Shown: positions 8,226 to 17,280 of the stretch, one piece after another
How positions within the stretch are numbered: the stretch's first letter is position 1
How the letters are laid out: each line of letters opens with the position of its first letter
Source: Caulobacter sp. 602-2
Lineage (GTDB): Bacteria > Pseudomonadota > Alphaproteobacteria > Caulobacterales > Caulobacteraceae
Assembly (NCBI RefSeq): GCF_011043625.1
Contig: NZ_JAAKGT010000002.1
Location: 720,835 to 784,834 of the forward strand
DNA length: 64,000 nt
Reading direction: 5' to 3'
Program-made: the position numbers and the translations under genes
The notes under the pieces: model-generated
What the model saw: only the letters and a program-made list of their open reading frames with translations
Told to the model about the DNA's origin: nothing
Database searches by the model: none

Positions 8226-8996
8226 ATGCGCCTCGTTCTGTCACTGCTGCTGCTCGCCAGCGTCGCCTTACCGGCGCACGCCGACGACGTGCGCGAGAGC
8301 CGCTACGGGCCGCGCAGCCCGCGCGCCCAGGCCGCCGCCTCGGCCTATCGCGGGCCGATGCTGGGCTGGGCCGGCAAGGTGGAGGCGCCCGCAACGCCCG
8401 CCGCAGCCGATACTTCTTCCCGCGCCGCCGAACGCCCCGCGCCGATGGCCGCCTGGGCCGGCTACGCCAACGCCCCGCCTGCGCAGCAGGTCCAGCCGCC
8501 GCAGCCGCGCTACGTTCCGCAAGGGCCGGCGCAGCCCCAGCAGCCCCAGCAGCAGGGCGCCCTGCCGACCAGCCTCTACAGCCCGCCGGTCGCGTCAGCC
8601 CCGATCGCGCCCGCCGCGCCGCGCGTCTATCCGTCGAACGAACTGGCCGGCGGCCCCCCGCCCGTCCAGGTCCAGCCGCGCCCGGCCCCCGCCCCGGCGC
8701 AGGTCGCCGCCGCGCCGGCCTACGCCAATCCCCGCGCCGCCGAGGGCCTGGCGCCGCGCACCTATTCGGTCGGCCGGATGTTCGGCCTGACGCCGGACCA
8801 GATCGCCGCCCCCGGCCCGCCCAACACGGTGCTGATGGCGGTCGACCCGGCCGCCGTGGCCACCGCCCCCATGGATGACGAGCCCCAGCACGGCTCGGCC
8901 GACTGGCTGGCGGAGGCCGCCCGGGACGCCGGCCGCGACACCTCGACCTCGGCGTCGCGCAAGAAGAAGACCACCGCCCAGGAGAGCGATTTCTGA
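8226..8996 (+). CDS. Exported Pro/Ala-rich hypothetical protein
   Basis: This 256-residue protein has a Sec signal peptide (MRLVLSLLLLASVALPAHA, cleavage predicted before DD). The mature chain is dominated by Pro, Ala and Gln (for example residues 80-170), with little regular structure expected. A more conserved-looking patch, YSVGRMFGLTPDQI, lies near residue 180. The C-terminus has a Ser-Lys segment (SASRKKKT). Its stop overlaps the start of the DUF2336 gene as TGATG, so the two are translated together. It is probably a periplasmic or cell-surface adaptor, but no family was recognised. Confidence 0.75.
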   Translation: MRLVLSLLLLASVALPAHADDVRESRYGPRSPRAQAAASAYRGPMLGWAGKVEAPATPAAADTSSRAAERPAPMAAWAGYANAPPAQQVQPPQPRYVPQGPAQPQQPQQQGALPTSLYSPPVASAPIAPAAPRVYPSNELAGGPPPVQVQPRPAPAPAQVAAAPAYANPRAAEGLAPRTYSVGRMFGLTPDQIAAPGPPNTVLMAVDPAAVATAPMDDEPQHGSADWLAEAARDAGRDTSTSASRKKKTTAQESDF

Positions 8997-10087
8997 TGCT
9001 GCAATCGCGGCTGCATGACCTGATCGCCCTGGCCGACGAGCCGTCGAGCGCCAAGCGCCGCGAGCTGCTGCGCGGGGTGACCGACCTGTTCTTCACCGGC
9101 GACGACCACGGCGCGGTGGAGATGGGCCTGTTCGACCAGGTGATGGGCCAGCTGGCCGGCGAGATGGAAGAGGCCGTGCGCGTCGAGCTGGCCGAGCGCC
9201 TGGGCCAGTCGGCCGCGCCGCCGCCCAGCCTGGTGCGCAACCTGGCCGCCGACAGCATCGCCGTGGCCCGCCCGATCCTGACCGGCGCGACCCCGCTGTC
9301 GGACGCTGATCTGCTGCACGTGGCCCAGACCCAGGGCCAGGAGCACCTGCGGGCGATCTCCAGCCGGGCCCACGTGCCCAGCGCCGTCTCCGACGCCATC
9401 GTCGCGCGCGGCGACGACGACACCCTGGGCGTCCTGATCCGCAACGAGGGCGCGCAGCTGTCGCGCCAGGCCCACGAGACCGTGGTCGACCGCGCCCAGG
9501 CCAACCCGGCCCTGCACGAGGCGGTGATCGACCGCCAGAGCCTGCCGATCGACCTGCTCAACGAGATGTATTTCGTGGCCGAGGCGCGGCTGCGCGACCG
9601 GATCATGGCCCGCAACGAAAGCGTCGACCCGGCGGTGCTGGAGGCGGCCCTGGCCGCCGGCCGCAACCGCCTGGCCGCCCGCGACGGCGCCCTGCCGGCC
9701 GACTATGACGGCGCCATGCACGAGCTTGGCCTGATCAAGGCCCGGGGGCGCATCACGCCCCAGGCCCTGGCCAGCATGCTGCGCGCCCGGCAGACGACCC
9801 TGTTCCTCTGCGCCCTGTCGGACATGGCCGACATCGACTTCCACACCGCCCGCAAGATCCTCGAGCGCAAGGAGCTCGACGGCCTGGCCGTGGTCTGCAA
9901 GGCGGCCGACTTCGACCGCGCCCTGTTCCTGACCTTCGCCCTCCTGATCCTGGACCCGTCCGACGAGGTGATGGGCAAGGCGAAAGCGTATGGCGAGCTC
10001 TACGCCGCCCTGCCCCGCGAAAGCGCCCTGCGCACCATCCGCTTCTGGCGTCTGCGCCGCACGACGGGCGCGGTGGCGGCGGCCTGA
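8996..10087 (+). CDS. DUF2336 domain protein
   Basis: This 363-residue, largely alpha-helical cytosolic protein opens with LIALADEPSSAKRRELLRG and DLFF, the recurring pattern of alphaproteobacterial DUF2336 proteins. Repeated helix pairs with DLL/NEM-like turns across the body suggest a HEAT-like or scaffold fold. There are no catalytic motifs. It is translationally coupled to the exported Pro-rich protein upstream, and a small membrane protein follows 12 bases later, so the three may form one unit. The domain assignment is from memory of the family pattern; function is unknown. Confidence 0.8.
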   Translation: MLQSRLHDLIALADEPSSAKRRELLRGVTDLFFTGDDHGAVEMGLFDQVMGQLAGEMEEAVRVELAERLGQSAAPPPSLVRNLAADSIAVARPILTGATPLSDADLLHVAQTQGQEHLRAISSRAHVPSAVSDAIVARGDDDTLGVLIRNEGAQLSRQAHETVVDRAQANPALHEAVIDRQSLPIDLLNEMYFVAEARLRDRIMARNESVDPAVLEAALAAGRNRLAARDGALPADYDGAMHELGLIKARGRITPQALASMLRARQTTLFLCALSDMADIDFHTARKILERKELDGLAVVCKAADFDRALFLTFALLILDPSDEVMGKAKAYGELYAALPRESALRTIRFWRLRRTTGAVAAA

Positions 10088-10099
10088 CCGAGCCCGTCG

Positions 10100-10423
10100 A
10101 TGACGGAGACGATGGAAGACGTCGTTCGGCTTCTGAGCTGCCGCTGGTCTGGGATGCTGGCCTTCTTCGCCCTGACCTGGGCCTTCGGATGGCTCATGGC
10201 GCGGGAGCGGCAAACGCACCGTCCAATCCTTCGCTCCGGACTTCTTGCGGTGCTGCTGTTCGCCTACGCCCTGTGGGGCTGGCTGCAGGAGCCGATCTTC
10301 CTGGGCAACCACTTGCTGGCGGGCGCTGGACCGCTCGCCTGGTTTCTGATCCTGCGCTTCCTGCCAAAGGATGGTCCGCGCGACCTGTCTCGGCGGCGGT
10401 CGATGGCCTTTCGCCGGCTCTAA
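10100..10423 (+). CDS. Small hypothetical membrane protein
   Basis: This 107-residue frame starts 12 bases after the DUF2336 stop (alternative ATG at 10112). It contains three hydrophobic segments: GMLAFFALTWAFGWLM, GLLAVLLFAYALWGWL and GPLAWFLILRFL. The linkers are basic and the C-terminus is strongly basic. The positive-inside pattern suggests an inner-membrane protein. Spacing suggests the same transcript as the two genes upstream. No family recognised. Confidence 0.6.
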   Translation: MTETMEDVVRLLSCRWSGMLAFFALTWAFGWLMARERQTHRPILRSGLLAVLLFAYALWGWLQEPIFLGNHLLAGAGPLAWFLILRFLPKDGPRDLSRRRSMAFRRL

Positions 10424-10445
10424 GCTCTAGGTCCCCCAAAAGCGC

Positions 10446-10590
10446 GTCATCCCGGCCGCAGCGCGTAGCGCGGAGAGCCGGGACCCAGGGGCCTGCGGCA
10501 ATGCATCGGCGACCGGGCGGGTGGTCAGTCTGGACGCCGAGCCCGGTCCCCCTGGGTCCCGGATAAGCCCTACGGGCTTTCCGGGATGAC
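10446..10590. repeat. Family B intergenic repeat
   Basis: Long imperfect palindrome starting CGTCATCCCGGCCGCAGCG and ending CTTTCCGGGATGACG, with inner arms GGGACCCAGGGGCC and CCCCTGGGTCCCGG. It occurs in six intergenic places in this window. Confidence 0.85.
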
Positions 10591-10629
10591 GAACGGGGTT
10601 GGCCTGGGGGCGGAGCCCTATCTTGAAGC

Positions 10630-10693
10630 GCTGAAACCTCTCACCCTCCCGCGCCTGCGGCGCGGGCCCCTCCCTCTCTCTCAGAGAGAGGGT
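10630..10693. repeat. Family C intergenic repeat
   Basis: CTCACCCTCCCGCGCCTGC followed by GCGGGCCCCTCCC and the CTCTCTCTCAGAGAGAG hairpin. It lies between the family B repeat and the chemoreceptor terminator. Confidence 0.8.
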
Positions 10694-10718
10694 TTGGTGG
10701 GGCGGCCAGCCCCAAACG

Positions 10719-10750
10719 AAAAAGGGGAAGAGCCCGGAAGCTCTTCCCCT
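10719..10750 (-). terminator. Rho-independent terminator of the chemoreceptor gene
   Basis: Perfect 10-bp stem (10724-10733 with 10740-10749), six-base loop, and TTTTTCG following on the minus strand, 34 bases past the chemoreceptor stop. Confidence 0.85.
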
Positions 10751-10783
10751 CTTCGGCTTTGCGATCCCCCGGAGGGGGAAGCC

Positions 10784-12706
10784 TTAGAACTCTTCCCAGC
10801 TGTCCACCGCCACGGCGGCCGAGCCTTGGCTGGCGAAGGCGGCGGCGCGGGCCTGGGCGGCGCGGGCGGGGCTGGCGGCCGGGCGCGAGGTCGGGGTGGC
10901 GGCGCGCGGGGCCGAGGCGGCCATGGCGGCGCCGGCGACCTTGAAGCGGCCGACCTGCACGGCCAGCTCGCCTGCCTCGCCCTTCAGCGAGTGGGTGGCG
11001 GCGGTGGCCTCTTCGACCATGGCGGCGTTCTGCTGGACGACCTGGTCCATCTGGTTCACCGCGACGTTCACCTGGTGCAGGCCGGTGGACTGCTCCTGGG
11101 CGCTGGCGGCGATCTCGCCGACCAGGGCGTCGATGCTGGCCACCTGGTCGACGATGGCGCGCAGGGCCTCGCCGGTCTGGCCGACCAGGGACACGCCAGC
11201 CTCGACCTGCTGGGTCGAGGTCGAGATCAGGCCCTTGATCTCCTTGGCCGCTTCGGCCGAGCGCTGGGCGAGAGCCCGCACTTCCTGGGCCACGACCGCG
11301 AAGCCCTTGCCCGCGTCGCCCGCACGCGCGGCCTCGACGCCGGCGTTCAGGGCCAGGAGGTTGGTCTGGAAGGCGATCTCGTCGATCACGCCGATGATGT
11401 TGCCGATCTGGCCCGAGGACTGCTCGATGCCGGCCATGGCGCTGACGGCCTGGTCGACGATGCGGCCCGAACGCTCGGCGCCGGTGCGGGCGCCGGCCAC
11501 CAGGCTGGAGACTTCCTTGGCGCCCGAGGCGGTCTTGCGGACGGTGGCGGTGATCTGGTCGAGGGCGGCGGCGGTCTCTTCCAGGCTGGCGGCCTGCTGC
11601 TCGGTGCGGCGCGACAGGTCGTCGGAAGCCTGGGCGATCTCTTCGGAACCGGCGCGGATGCCGCCGGCGGCGCCGTTGATGCCGCGCATGGCTTCTTCCA
11701 GGCGGGCGGCGGCGGCGTTGAAGTCGGTCTTCAGCTGCTCGGCGTCGGGGGCGAAGGCGGCGGTGATGCGGAAGGTCAGATCACCGTTCGACAGGTGACC
11801 CAGGGCCTCGGCCAGGGCCGACACGGCGACGGCGTCTTCCTGGGCCTTGCGGGCCTTGTCGGCCTCGACGCGGGCGCGCTCGGCCTCGGTCATGCGGCGC
11901 TGCTCGACGGCTTCGTCTTCCAGGCGCAGCTTGTGGATGGCGGCGTCCTTGAAGCTCAGCACGGCCTGGGCCATCTGGCCGACCTCGTCCTTGCGGCCGA
12001 CGGCGGGGACTTCAACCGTGTTGTCGCCCGAGGCCAGGCGGCGCATGGCGGCGGTCATGGCGGCCACCGAGGCGCCGATGGTGCCCGACAGCATCCAGCC
12101 CATCAGGCCGGCGATGACCAGGGCGGCGATCCCGCCCAGCACCAGCGACAGGATGGCCATGTCCATGGCCTGCTTCATTTCCTTGGCGCGCAGGGCGACG
12201 CGCTCGCTGGCGGCGGCCGTCAGCTCGTCCTGGACGGCGCGGATCTCGGTGAGGCTCTTGCGGCCCATCAGTTCGCCAGCGGAGACGCGGCCCATCACCG
12301 GATCGTTGGCCATCGCCGTCATGGCGGGCTCGGCGATGGTCTTGCGCCATTCGCCCATCGCGCCGCGCAGGCGCTGGATGCGGGCCTTCTGTTCGGGAAC
12401 CGTGGTCTTGGCCTCGAAGGCGTCCAGCGCCTTGTCGAACTGGCCCACGCCCTCCTTGTAGGTCTGGGCGAAGGCCTCGTCGCCCAGCAGGGCGTAGGCG
12501 CGCAGGGCGTTCTGCTGTTCGAGGACCAGGGTCATCATCACCTCGGCCTCGGTGGCCAGGGAGAGACTGCGCTGGTTGGAGACCGAGGCCTCCTGGATGC
12601 GCTGCAGGCTGGTGAACACCACGCCCGAGGAGATCACGAAGGCGATGATCAGGGCGCTGAACGCGATCCCCAGCTTCGCCGAAATTTTCAGGTCGTTGAA
12701 ACGCAT
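10784..12706 (-). CDS. Methyl-accepting chemotaxis protein
   Basis: This 640-residue transmembrane chemoreceptor has its first TM at about residues 12-34, then a periplasmic helical sensor region of about 155 residues (four-helix-bundle type), a second TM at about 190-212, HAMP region(s), and a long methylation/signalling coiled coil. The hairpin tip is IDEIAFQTNLLALNAGVEAA, the near-invariant contact site for CheA and CheW. The C-terminus ends in SWEEF, preceded by an Ala/Pro-rich flexible linker. This matches the tethering pentapeptide (NWETF-like) that docks CheR/CheB in long-tailed receptors. The ligand is unknown. It is monocistronic, with its own terminator. Confidence 0.95.
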   Translation of the reverse strand: MRFNDLKISAKLGIAFSALIIAFVISSGVVFTSLQRIQEASVSNQRSLSLATEAEVMMTLVLEQQNALRAYALLGDEAFAQTYKEGVGQFDKALDAFEAKTTVPEQKARIQRLRGAMGEWRKTIAEPAMTAMANDPVMGRVSAGELMGRKSLTEIRAVQDELTAAASERVALRAKEMKQAMDMAILSLVLGGIAALVIAGLMGWMLSGTIGASVAAMTAAMRRLASGDNTVEVPAVGRKDEVGQMAQAVLSFKDAAIHKLRLEDEAVEQRRMTEAERARVEADKARKAQEDAVAVSALAEALGHLSNGDLTFRITAAFAPDAEQLKTDFNAAAARLEEAMRGINGAAGGIRAGSEEIAQASDDLSRRTEQQAASLEETAAALDQITATVRKTASGAKEVSSLVAGARTGAERSGRIVDQAVSAMAGIEQSSGQIGNIIGVIDEIAFQTNLLALNAGVEAARAGDAGKGFAVVAQEVRALAQRSAEAAKEIKGLISTSTQQVEAGVSLVGQTGEALRAIVDQVASIDALVGEIAASAQEQSTGLHQVNVAVNQMDQVVQQNAAMVEEATAATHSLKGEAGELAVQVGRFKVAGAAMAASAPRAATPTSRPAASPARAAQARAAAFASQGSAAVAVDSWEEF

Positions 12707-12775
12707 CTCGCCCAGCCCCTGGCTCTTCTTTTGATGAAGGCAGGAACTGGGCGAGAAAACTTAAGCACAGATTGC

Positions 12776-12797
12776 AAAACGCTGGAATAACAGCGCT
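12776..12797 (-). terminator. Weak candidate terminator after leuB
   Basis: On the minus strand, CGCTG-TTATTC-CAGCG followed by TTTT, 14-33 bases after the leuB stop. The stem is only five base pairs, so this is tentative. Confidence 0.35.
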
Positions 12798-12808
12798 ATT
12801 CTACTTAA

Positions 12809-13861
12809 TCAGATGCGACACAACACCGCATCACCCATCTGGACAGTGGTAAGTTCACCTCCGAGATCACGGGTACGCGCGCCCGAATCCAGCGCCCCCT
12901 TGACGGCGGCCAGCAGGCGGTCGGCGGCTTCCACCTCCTTCAGCGACCAGCGCAGGGCCATCTCGAACGACAGGATGGCGGCCAGCGGATTGGCCAGGCC
13001 CTTGCCGGCGATGTCGGGCGCCGAGCCGTGGATCGGCTCGTAGAGGCCCGGCTTGTTGGGATCGCCGATGGCGGCCGAGGGCAGCATGCCCAGCGAGCCA
13101 GTCAGCATGGCGGCCGCGTCCGACAGGATGTCGCCGAACAGGTTGTCGGTGACGATGACGTCGAACTGCTTGGGCGCGCGCACCAGCTGCATGGCGCAGT
13201 TGTCGGCCAGGATGTGCTCCAGCTCGACGTCCGGGTACTCGCGGGCATGCAGTTCGGTGATCACCTGCTTCCACAGCAGGCCCGATTCCATCACGTTCGA
13301 CTTCTCGGCCGAGTGGACCTTGTTCTTGCGGCCACGGGCCAGCTCGAAGGCCACGCGACCGGCGCGCTCGATCTCGCTGGTGGTGTAGAGGGCGGTGTCG
13401 TAGCCCTTCTTCTGGCCGTCGGGCAGCACGTCGATGCCGCGCGGTTCGCCGAAATAGACGCCGCCGACCAGCTCGCGCACGAACATGATGTCCAGGCCCG
13501 AGACCAGTTCGGTCTTCAGGCTGGAGGCGCCGGCCAGGGCCTCGAAGCAGTAGGCCGGGCGCAGGTTGGCGTAGACGTTCATCGCCTTGCGCAGGTTCAA
13601 GAGGCCGGCTTCCGGGCGCAGATGGCGCGGGGCGTCCGCCCACTTGGGACCGCCGACGGCGCCCATCAGCACCGCGTCGCTGGCCAGGGCGCGATCACGC
13701 ACCTCGTCGGTCAGCGGCGTGCCGTGGGCGTCGTAGCTGGCGCCGCCGTAGATGGCTTCCTCGACCACCAGGCTGGGCACGAGGGCGGCCGCCACGCGGC
13801 GCACCTCCGCGCAGACTTCCGGACCGATGCCGTCGCCGGGGAGCAGGAGAAGCGTAGCCAT
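12809..13861 (-). CDS. leuB: 3-isopropylmalate dehydrogenase
   Basis: This 350-residue cytosolic enzyme oxidises and decarboxylates 3-isopropylmalate with NAD+, the third step of the leucine branch. It opens with [13 protein letters not shown]. Other family blocks visible are [13 protein letters not shown], the substrate-binding RPAYCFEAL region, [11 protein letters not shown] and the dinucleotide block [20 protein letters not shown]. Length is normal. It is the last gene of the minus-strand leucine operon, one base after the ABM-domain gene, and leuD and leuC lie upstream. Confidence 0.96.
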   Translation of the reverse strand: MATLLLLPGDGIGPEVCAEVRRVAAALVPSLVVEEAIYGGASYDAHGTPLTDEVRDRALASDAVLMGAVGGPKWADAPRHLRPEAGLLNLRKAMNVYANLRPAYCFEALAGASSLKTELVSGLDIMFVRELVGGVYFGEPRGIDVLPDGQKKGYDTALYTTSEIERAGRVAFELARGRKNKVHSAEKSNVMESGLLWKQVITELHAREYPDVELEHILADNCAMQLVRAPKQFDVIVTDNLFGDILSDAAAMLTGSLGMLPSAAIGDPNKPGLYEPIHGSAPDIAGKGLANPLAAILSFEMALRWSLKEVEAADRLLAAVKGALDSGARTRDLGGELTTVQMGDAVLCRI

Positions 13862-13862
13862 T

Positions 13863-14165
13863 TCAGATCTCGCGATAGGCGGAAACGTCGAAGGAGGACA
13901 TGCGGCGCTCGTGCACGCCGAGCTCGGCGCAGGCCGCGCGCCACGCGGCCATATGCGGCGAAGCGCGGTGGAAGGCCAAGGCCGCTTCGTCGGTGAAGTG
14001 CTCGAAAACCCGGATCAGCCCCGGATCCAGCGGATCCTCGGTCAGCGCATAGGCCAGGCAGCCCGGCTCGCCGCGCGATCCGGCCACCTGGGCGGCCAGG
14101 TGCGGGCGCAGGGCCTCCAGGCGCTCGGGCGCGATGCGGATGGAGCCGGCGAGGATCAGGGTCAT
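13863..14165 (-). CDS. ABM-superfamily (antibiotic biosynthesis monooxygenase-like) small protein
   Basis: This 100-residue protein has the ferredoxin-like ABM pattern: LILAGSIRI, then [37 protein letters not shown] and a C-terminal strand. The family includes small quinol monooxygenases (YgiN type) and many proteins of unknown activity that dimerise around a small hydrophobic pocket. It sits between leuD and leuB, one base from leuB, so it is co-expressed with leucine biosynthesis. A metabolic link is not obvious; it could be a detoxifying monooxygenase picked up by the operon. Confidence 0.82.
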   Translation of the reverse strand: MTLILAGSIRIAPERLEALRPHLAAQVAGSRGEPGCLAYALTEDPLDPGLIRVFEHFTDEAALAFHRASPHMAAWRAACAELGVHERRMSSFDVSAYREI

Positions 14166-14188
14166 GGGAAGTCCAGGAGGAAAGGCCT

Positions 14189-14300
14189 TGCGTCCTTCGA
14201 GGCCCGCTGCGCGGGCGCCTCAGGATGAGGGGTTCAACGCACCCGCATCCTCATCCTCATCCTGAGGCGCGAGCCGCAGGCGAGCCTCGAAGGACGCAAC
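14189..14300. repeat. Family D intergenic repeat
   Basis: GCGTCCTTCGAGGC at the left and its inverse GCCTCGAAGGACGC at the right, with CTCAGGATGAGG and a triplicated CATCCT tract inside. It lies within the leu operon between leuD and the ABM gene. A second copy is at 36271. Confidence 0.8.
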
Positions 14301-14306
14301 GACGCC

Positions 14307-14915
14307 TCAGCTTTCCAGCCAGGGCTGGCCGATGGCGCGCTTGCTTTCGAACACGTCGATGTCGGTGGCGTGCTGCAGGGTCTCGCCGATGGCGTCCAGG
14401 CCCTTGAGCATCTTCTCCTTGCGCACCGGATCGATCTGGAAGCTGAAGGTCTTGCCCGAGGGCGAGACCACCGTCTGGGCTTCCAGGTCGACGCTGACCA
14501 TGTGGTTGCCGCCCTTGGCCTCGTCCATCAGGAGCGAGACCTCGTCGGGCGCCAGCACCACCGGCAGCAGGCCGTTGTTGAAGCAGTTGTTGTTGAAGAT
14601 GTCGGCGAAGCTGGTCGAGATCACGCACATGATCCCGAAGTCCATCAGGGCCCAGGGCGCGTGCTCGCGCGAGGAGCCGCAGCCGAAGTTGTCGCCGGCG
14701 ATCAGCACGGACGAGCCCTTGTACTCCGGGCGATTGAGCACGAAGTCGGCGATCTCGTTCCCGTTCGGATCGAAGCGGAAGTCGAAGAACAGGCCCTTGC
14801 CCAGCCCCTCGCGCTCGACGGTCTTGAGGAACTGCTTGGGGATGATCTGGTCGGTGTCGATATTGGCCAGCGACAGGGGCGCGGCGCGGCCGTCGAGACG
14901 GGTGAAGGCTTGCAT
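14307..14915 (-). CDS. leuD: 3-isopropylmalate dehydratase small subunit
   Basis: This 202-residue small subunit pairs with LeuC to isomerise 2-isopropylmalate to 3-isopropylmalate. It shows [15 protein letters not shown] near the N-terminus, [16 protein letters not shown] with the substrate-contacting Ser-Arg, and [12 protein letters not shown]. Length is normal for the family. It lies 14 bases after an unknown exported-protein gene that separates it from leuC, an unusual interruption of leuCD. Transcription continues towards the ABM gene and leuB through a family D repeat. Confidence 0.96.
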   Translation of the reverse strand: MQAFTRLDGRAAPLSLANIDTDQIIPKQFLKTVEREGLGKGLFFDFRFDPNGNEIADFVLNRPEYKGSSVLIAGDNFGCGSSREHAPWALMDFGIMCVISTSFADIFNNNCFNNGLLPVVLAPDEVSLLMDEAKGGNHMVSVDLEAQTVVSPSGKTFSFQIDPVRKEKMLKGLDAIGETLQHATDIDVFESKRAIGQPWLES

Positions 14916-14929
14916 CTTCGCGCCTCTCC

Positions 14930-15850
14930 TCAGTTCTTCAGGGTCTGGGTGATGGCCCAGTATTCGTTACGGGCGCCGGTTTCGCCGGTGGCCGGATCGG
15001 TGAGCGTGATCTTGACTTCGCAGTCGGTCTTGACCGGCAGGCCAGACTTCAGATCGATCTCGTAGTCGCAGGCCGAGGTGCGGTCGAAGGTCATCTTGGC
15101 GAGCATCGCCTTGACCTCGGGGCGGTCGGCCTCGGGGCCCATGCCGGCCATCAGCTTCTGCATCGTCAGCGCCAGGCTGGCGCGCATCGAGTCGGGATCC
15201 AGCGTCTGGGTCCAGCGCAGCACGGCCACGCCGCGGCCGGTCTCGACCTTCTGCACCGCCAGGGCGCCGTTGGACTTGATGGGCGATCCGCCCATCGGGC
15301 TGGCGATCATCTCTTCGTAGGTGAACGGCTTGCCGGCCTCGAGCTCGACATTGATCGGCAGGGAGATCAGCCCCTCCTCCTTCAGGAGGATGCCCGCGGC
15401 CTGCTCGGGGCTCAGGCCCTCGAACATCGCGACCACCGAGGTCATCGCCTTGGCCACGTCCTTGTCGTCGCCGGCCAGGGCCAGCATCGACTTGCGCATC
15501 TCGGCCACGAAGCCGGGCCAGTCCTCCACCGTCGAGGGCTTGAGGCCCTCGTCGGCGACATAGACCACGGGCCGGTTCATCAGGTCGCCCATCGCGGCCT
15601 CGACCTTGGCGGTCTCGGGCGTGGACGGCAGCTTCACCGACGTCGGCTTCAGGGTGACCCGATAGCCTTGCGGCCTGGTCTCGATGGTCTTGTCGTAGCG
15701 GGTCTCGCTGGTGACGCGCGTGGTCTTGCCGCCGCGCACGTCCTCGCGGGTCTTGCTCACCACCATCTCGACCCTGGCCATCTTGGGCAGGTCGAGCGGC
15801 GCCGAGAAGACCTGCGCCGCGGCCAAGGCCAGGGCGATCAAGGCGCTCAC
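14930..15850 (-). CDS. Exported protein of unknown function inside the leu operon
   Basis: This 306-residue protein has a GTG start overlapping the leuC stop as GTGA, so it is coupled to leuC. A short signal peptide ([16 protein letters not shown]) predicts export to the periplasm. The mature chain alternates charged beta-like strands ([20 protein letters not shown]) and ends with [20 protein letters not shown], whose two Cys could form a disulfide. There are no catalytic motifs. The beta-rich pattern with repeated threonines resembles outer-membrane or lipid-associated lipocalin/LolA-like proteins, but I do not recognise the family. Its link to leucine synthesis is unexplained. Confidence 0.8.
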   Translation of the reverse strand: MSALIALALAAAQVFSAPLDLPKMARVEMVVSKTREDVRGGKTTRVTSETRYDKTIETRPQGYRVTLKPTSVKLPSTPETAKVEAAMGDLMNRPVVYVADEGLKPSTVEDWPGFVAEMRKSMLALAGDDKDVAKAMTSVVAMFEGLSPEQAAGILLKEEGLISLPINVELEAGKPFTYEEMIASPMGGSPIKSNGALAVQKVETGRGVAVLRWTQTLDPDSMRASLALTMQKLMAGMGPEADRPEVKAMLAKMTFDRTSACDYEIDLKSGLPVKTDCEVKITLTDPATGETGARNEYWAITQTLKN

Positions 15851-17280
15851 GACAGCAGGGTCCGCACGTCCACGAGGTGACCGGCGATCGCCGCCGCCGC
15901 CGCCATGGCGGGCGAGACGAGGTGGGTGCGGCCGCCGCGGCCCTGACGGCCCTCGAAGTTGCGGTTGCTGGTCGAGGCGCAGCGCTCGCCCGGCTCCAGG
16001 CGGTCGGGGTTCATCCCCAGGCACATCGAGCAGCCCGGCTCGCGCCAGTCGAAGCCGGCGGCCTTGAAGATGGCGTCCAGGCCCTCGGCCTCGGCCTGTT
16101 CCTTCACGAGGCCCGAGCCCGGCACGACCATCGCCTTGACGTGCGGGGCCACGATGCGGCCGTGCAGGAAGGCTTCCTGCACCACGGCGGCGGCCGCGCG
16201 CATGTCCTCGATGCGGCTGTTGGTGCACGAGCCGATGAAGACGCGGTCGATCCTGGCTTCGCTGATCGGCTGGCCGGCGGTCAGGCCCATATATTCCAGG
16301 GCCCGGTGGGCGGCGGCGCGCTTGTCGGGCGTGCCGAAGCTTTCGGGCTCGGGCACGTTGCCGGTGACCGGGATGACGTCCTCGGGGCTGGTGCCCCAGG
16401 TGACCATCGGCACGAGGGCCGCGCCGTCGATGACGACGGTGCGGTCGAAGACGGCGCCGTCGTCGGAGAAGAAGGTCTTCCAGTGGCTTACGGCCATGTC
16501 CCAGGCTGCGCCCTTCGGCGCGGCGGGCTTGCCCTGGACATAGGCGAAGGTGGTCTCGTCGGGCGCGACCAGGCCGGCCTTGGCGCCGCCCTCGATGGTC
16601 AGGTTGCAGAGGGTCATGCGGCCCTCCATCGAAAGGCCGCGCACGGCCTCGCCGGCGTACTCGATGACGTAGCCGGTGCCGCCGGCCGTGCCGATCTCGC
16701 CGATGACGGCCAGGGCGATGTCCTTGGCGGTGACGCCGGGACCCAGCTGGCCGTCGACGCGGACCAGCATGTTCTTGGCCTTCTTCTGGCGCAGGGTCTG
16801 GGTGGCCAGCACGTGCTCGACTTCCGAGGTGCCGATGCCGTGGGCCAGGGCCCCGAAGGCGCCGTGGGTCGAGGTGTGGCTGTCGCCGCAGACGATGGTC
16901 ATGCCCGGCTGGGTGCGGCCCTGCTCGGGACCGACCACGTGGACGATGCCGTTGCGGATGTCGCCCATCGGGAAATACTCGATCCCGTTGTCGGCGACGT
17001 TGCGGCCCAGCGTCTGGAGCTGAAGACGCGCCTCCTCGTCGGCCACGGCGTCGACGCCGGCGGCCTGGTTCTCGGTCGGCACGTTGTGATCGGCCACGGC
17101 GAGCGTGCGGTCGGGCCGGCGCACGGGGCGACGCGCGGCGCGAAGGCCGGCGAAGGCCTGCGGCGTGGTCACCTCGTGGATCAGGTGCAGGTCGATGTAC
17201 AGGATGGCCTCGCCGTCGGTTTCATTGACGACGTGGGCGTCCCAGATCTTGTCGTAGAGGGTCTTCGTTGCGCGGGTCAT
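15847..17280 (-). CDS. leuC: 3-isopropylmalate dehydratase large subunit
   Basis: This 477-residue aconitase-family large subunit carries the [4Fe-4S] ligands in [13 protein letters not shown] and [10 protein letters not shown]. Further blocks are [14 protein letters not shown] and the N-terminal [13 protein letters not shown]. With LeuD it performs the isomerisation step of leucine biosynthesis. ATG at 17280 fits the family N-terminus ([11 protein letters not shown]); an ATG at 17292 would add four residues. It is first in the operon leuC-unknown-leuD-ABM-leuB. The 444-base region upstream holds a promoter-like site and stable hairpins that may regulate it. Confidence 0.95.
   Translation of the reverse strand: MTRATKTLYDKIWDAHVVNETDGEAILYIDLHLIHEVTTPQAFAGLRAARRPVRRPDRTLAVADHNVPTENQAAGVDAVADEEARLQLQTLGRNVADNGIEYFPMGDIRNGIVHVVGPEQGRTQPGMTIVCGDSHTSTHGAFGALAHGIGTSEVEHVLATQTLRQKKAKNMLVRVDGQLGPGVTAKDIALAVIGEIGTAGGTGYVIEYAGEAVRGLSMEGRMTLCNLTIEGGAKAGLVAPDETTFAYVQGKPAAPKGAAWDMAVSHWKTFFSDDGAVFDRTVVIDGAALVPMVTWGTSPEDVIPVTGNVPEPESFGTPDKRAAAHRALEYMGLTAGQPISEARIDRVFIGSCTNSRIEDMRAAAAVVQEAFLHGRIVAPHVKAMVVPGSGLVKEQAEAEGLDAIFKAAGFDWREPGCSMCLGMNPDRLEPGERCASTSNRNFEGRQGRGGRTHLVSPAMAAAAAIAGHLVDVRTLLS

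Noticed and set aside
10586..12790. A 734-codon plus-strand open frame opposite the chemoreceptor gene
   Set aside because: Same kind of artefact; the chemoreceptor signalling tip and SWEEF end on the other strand are decisive.
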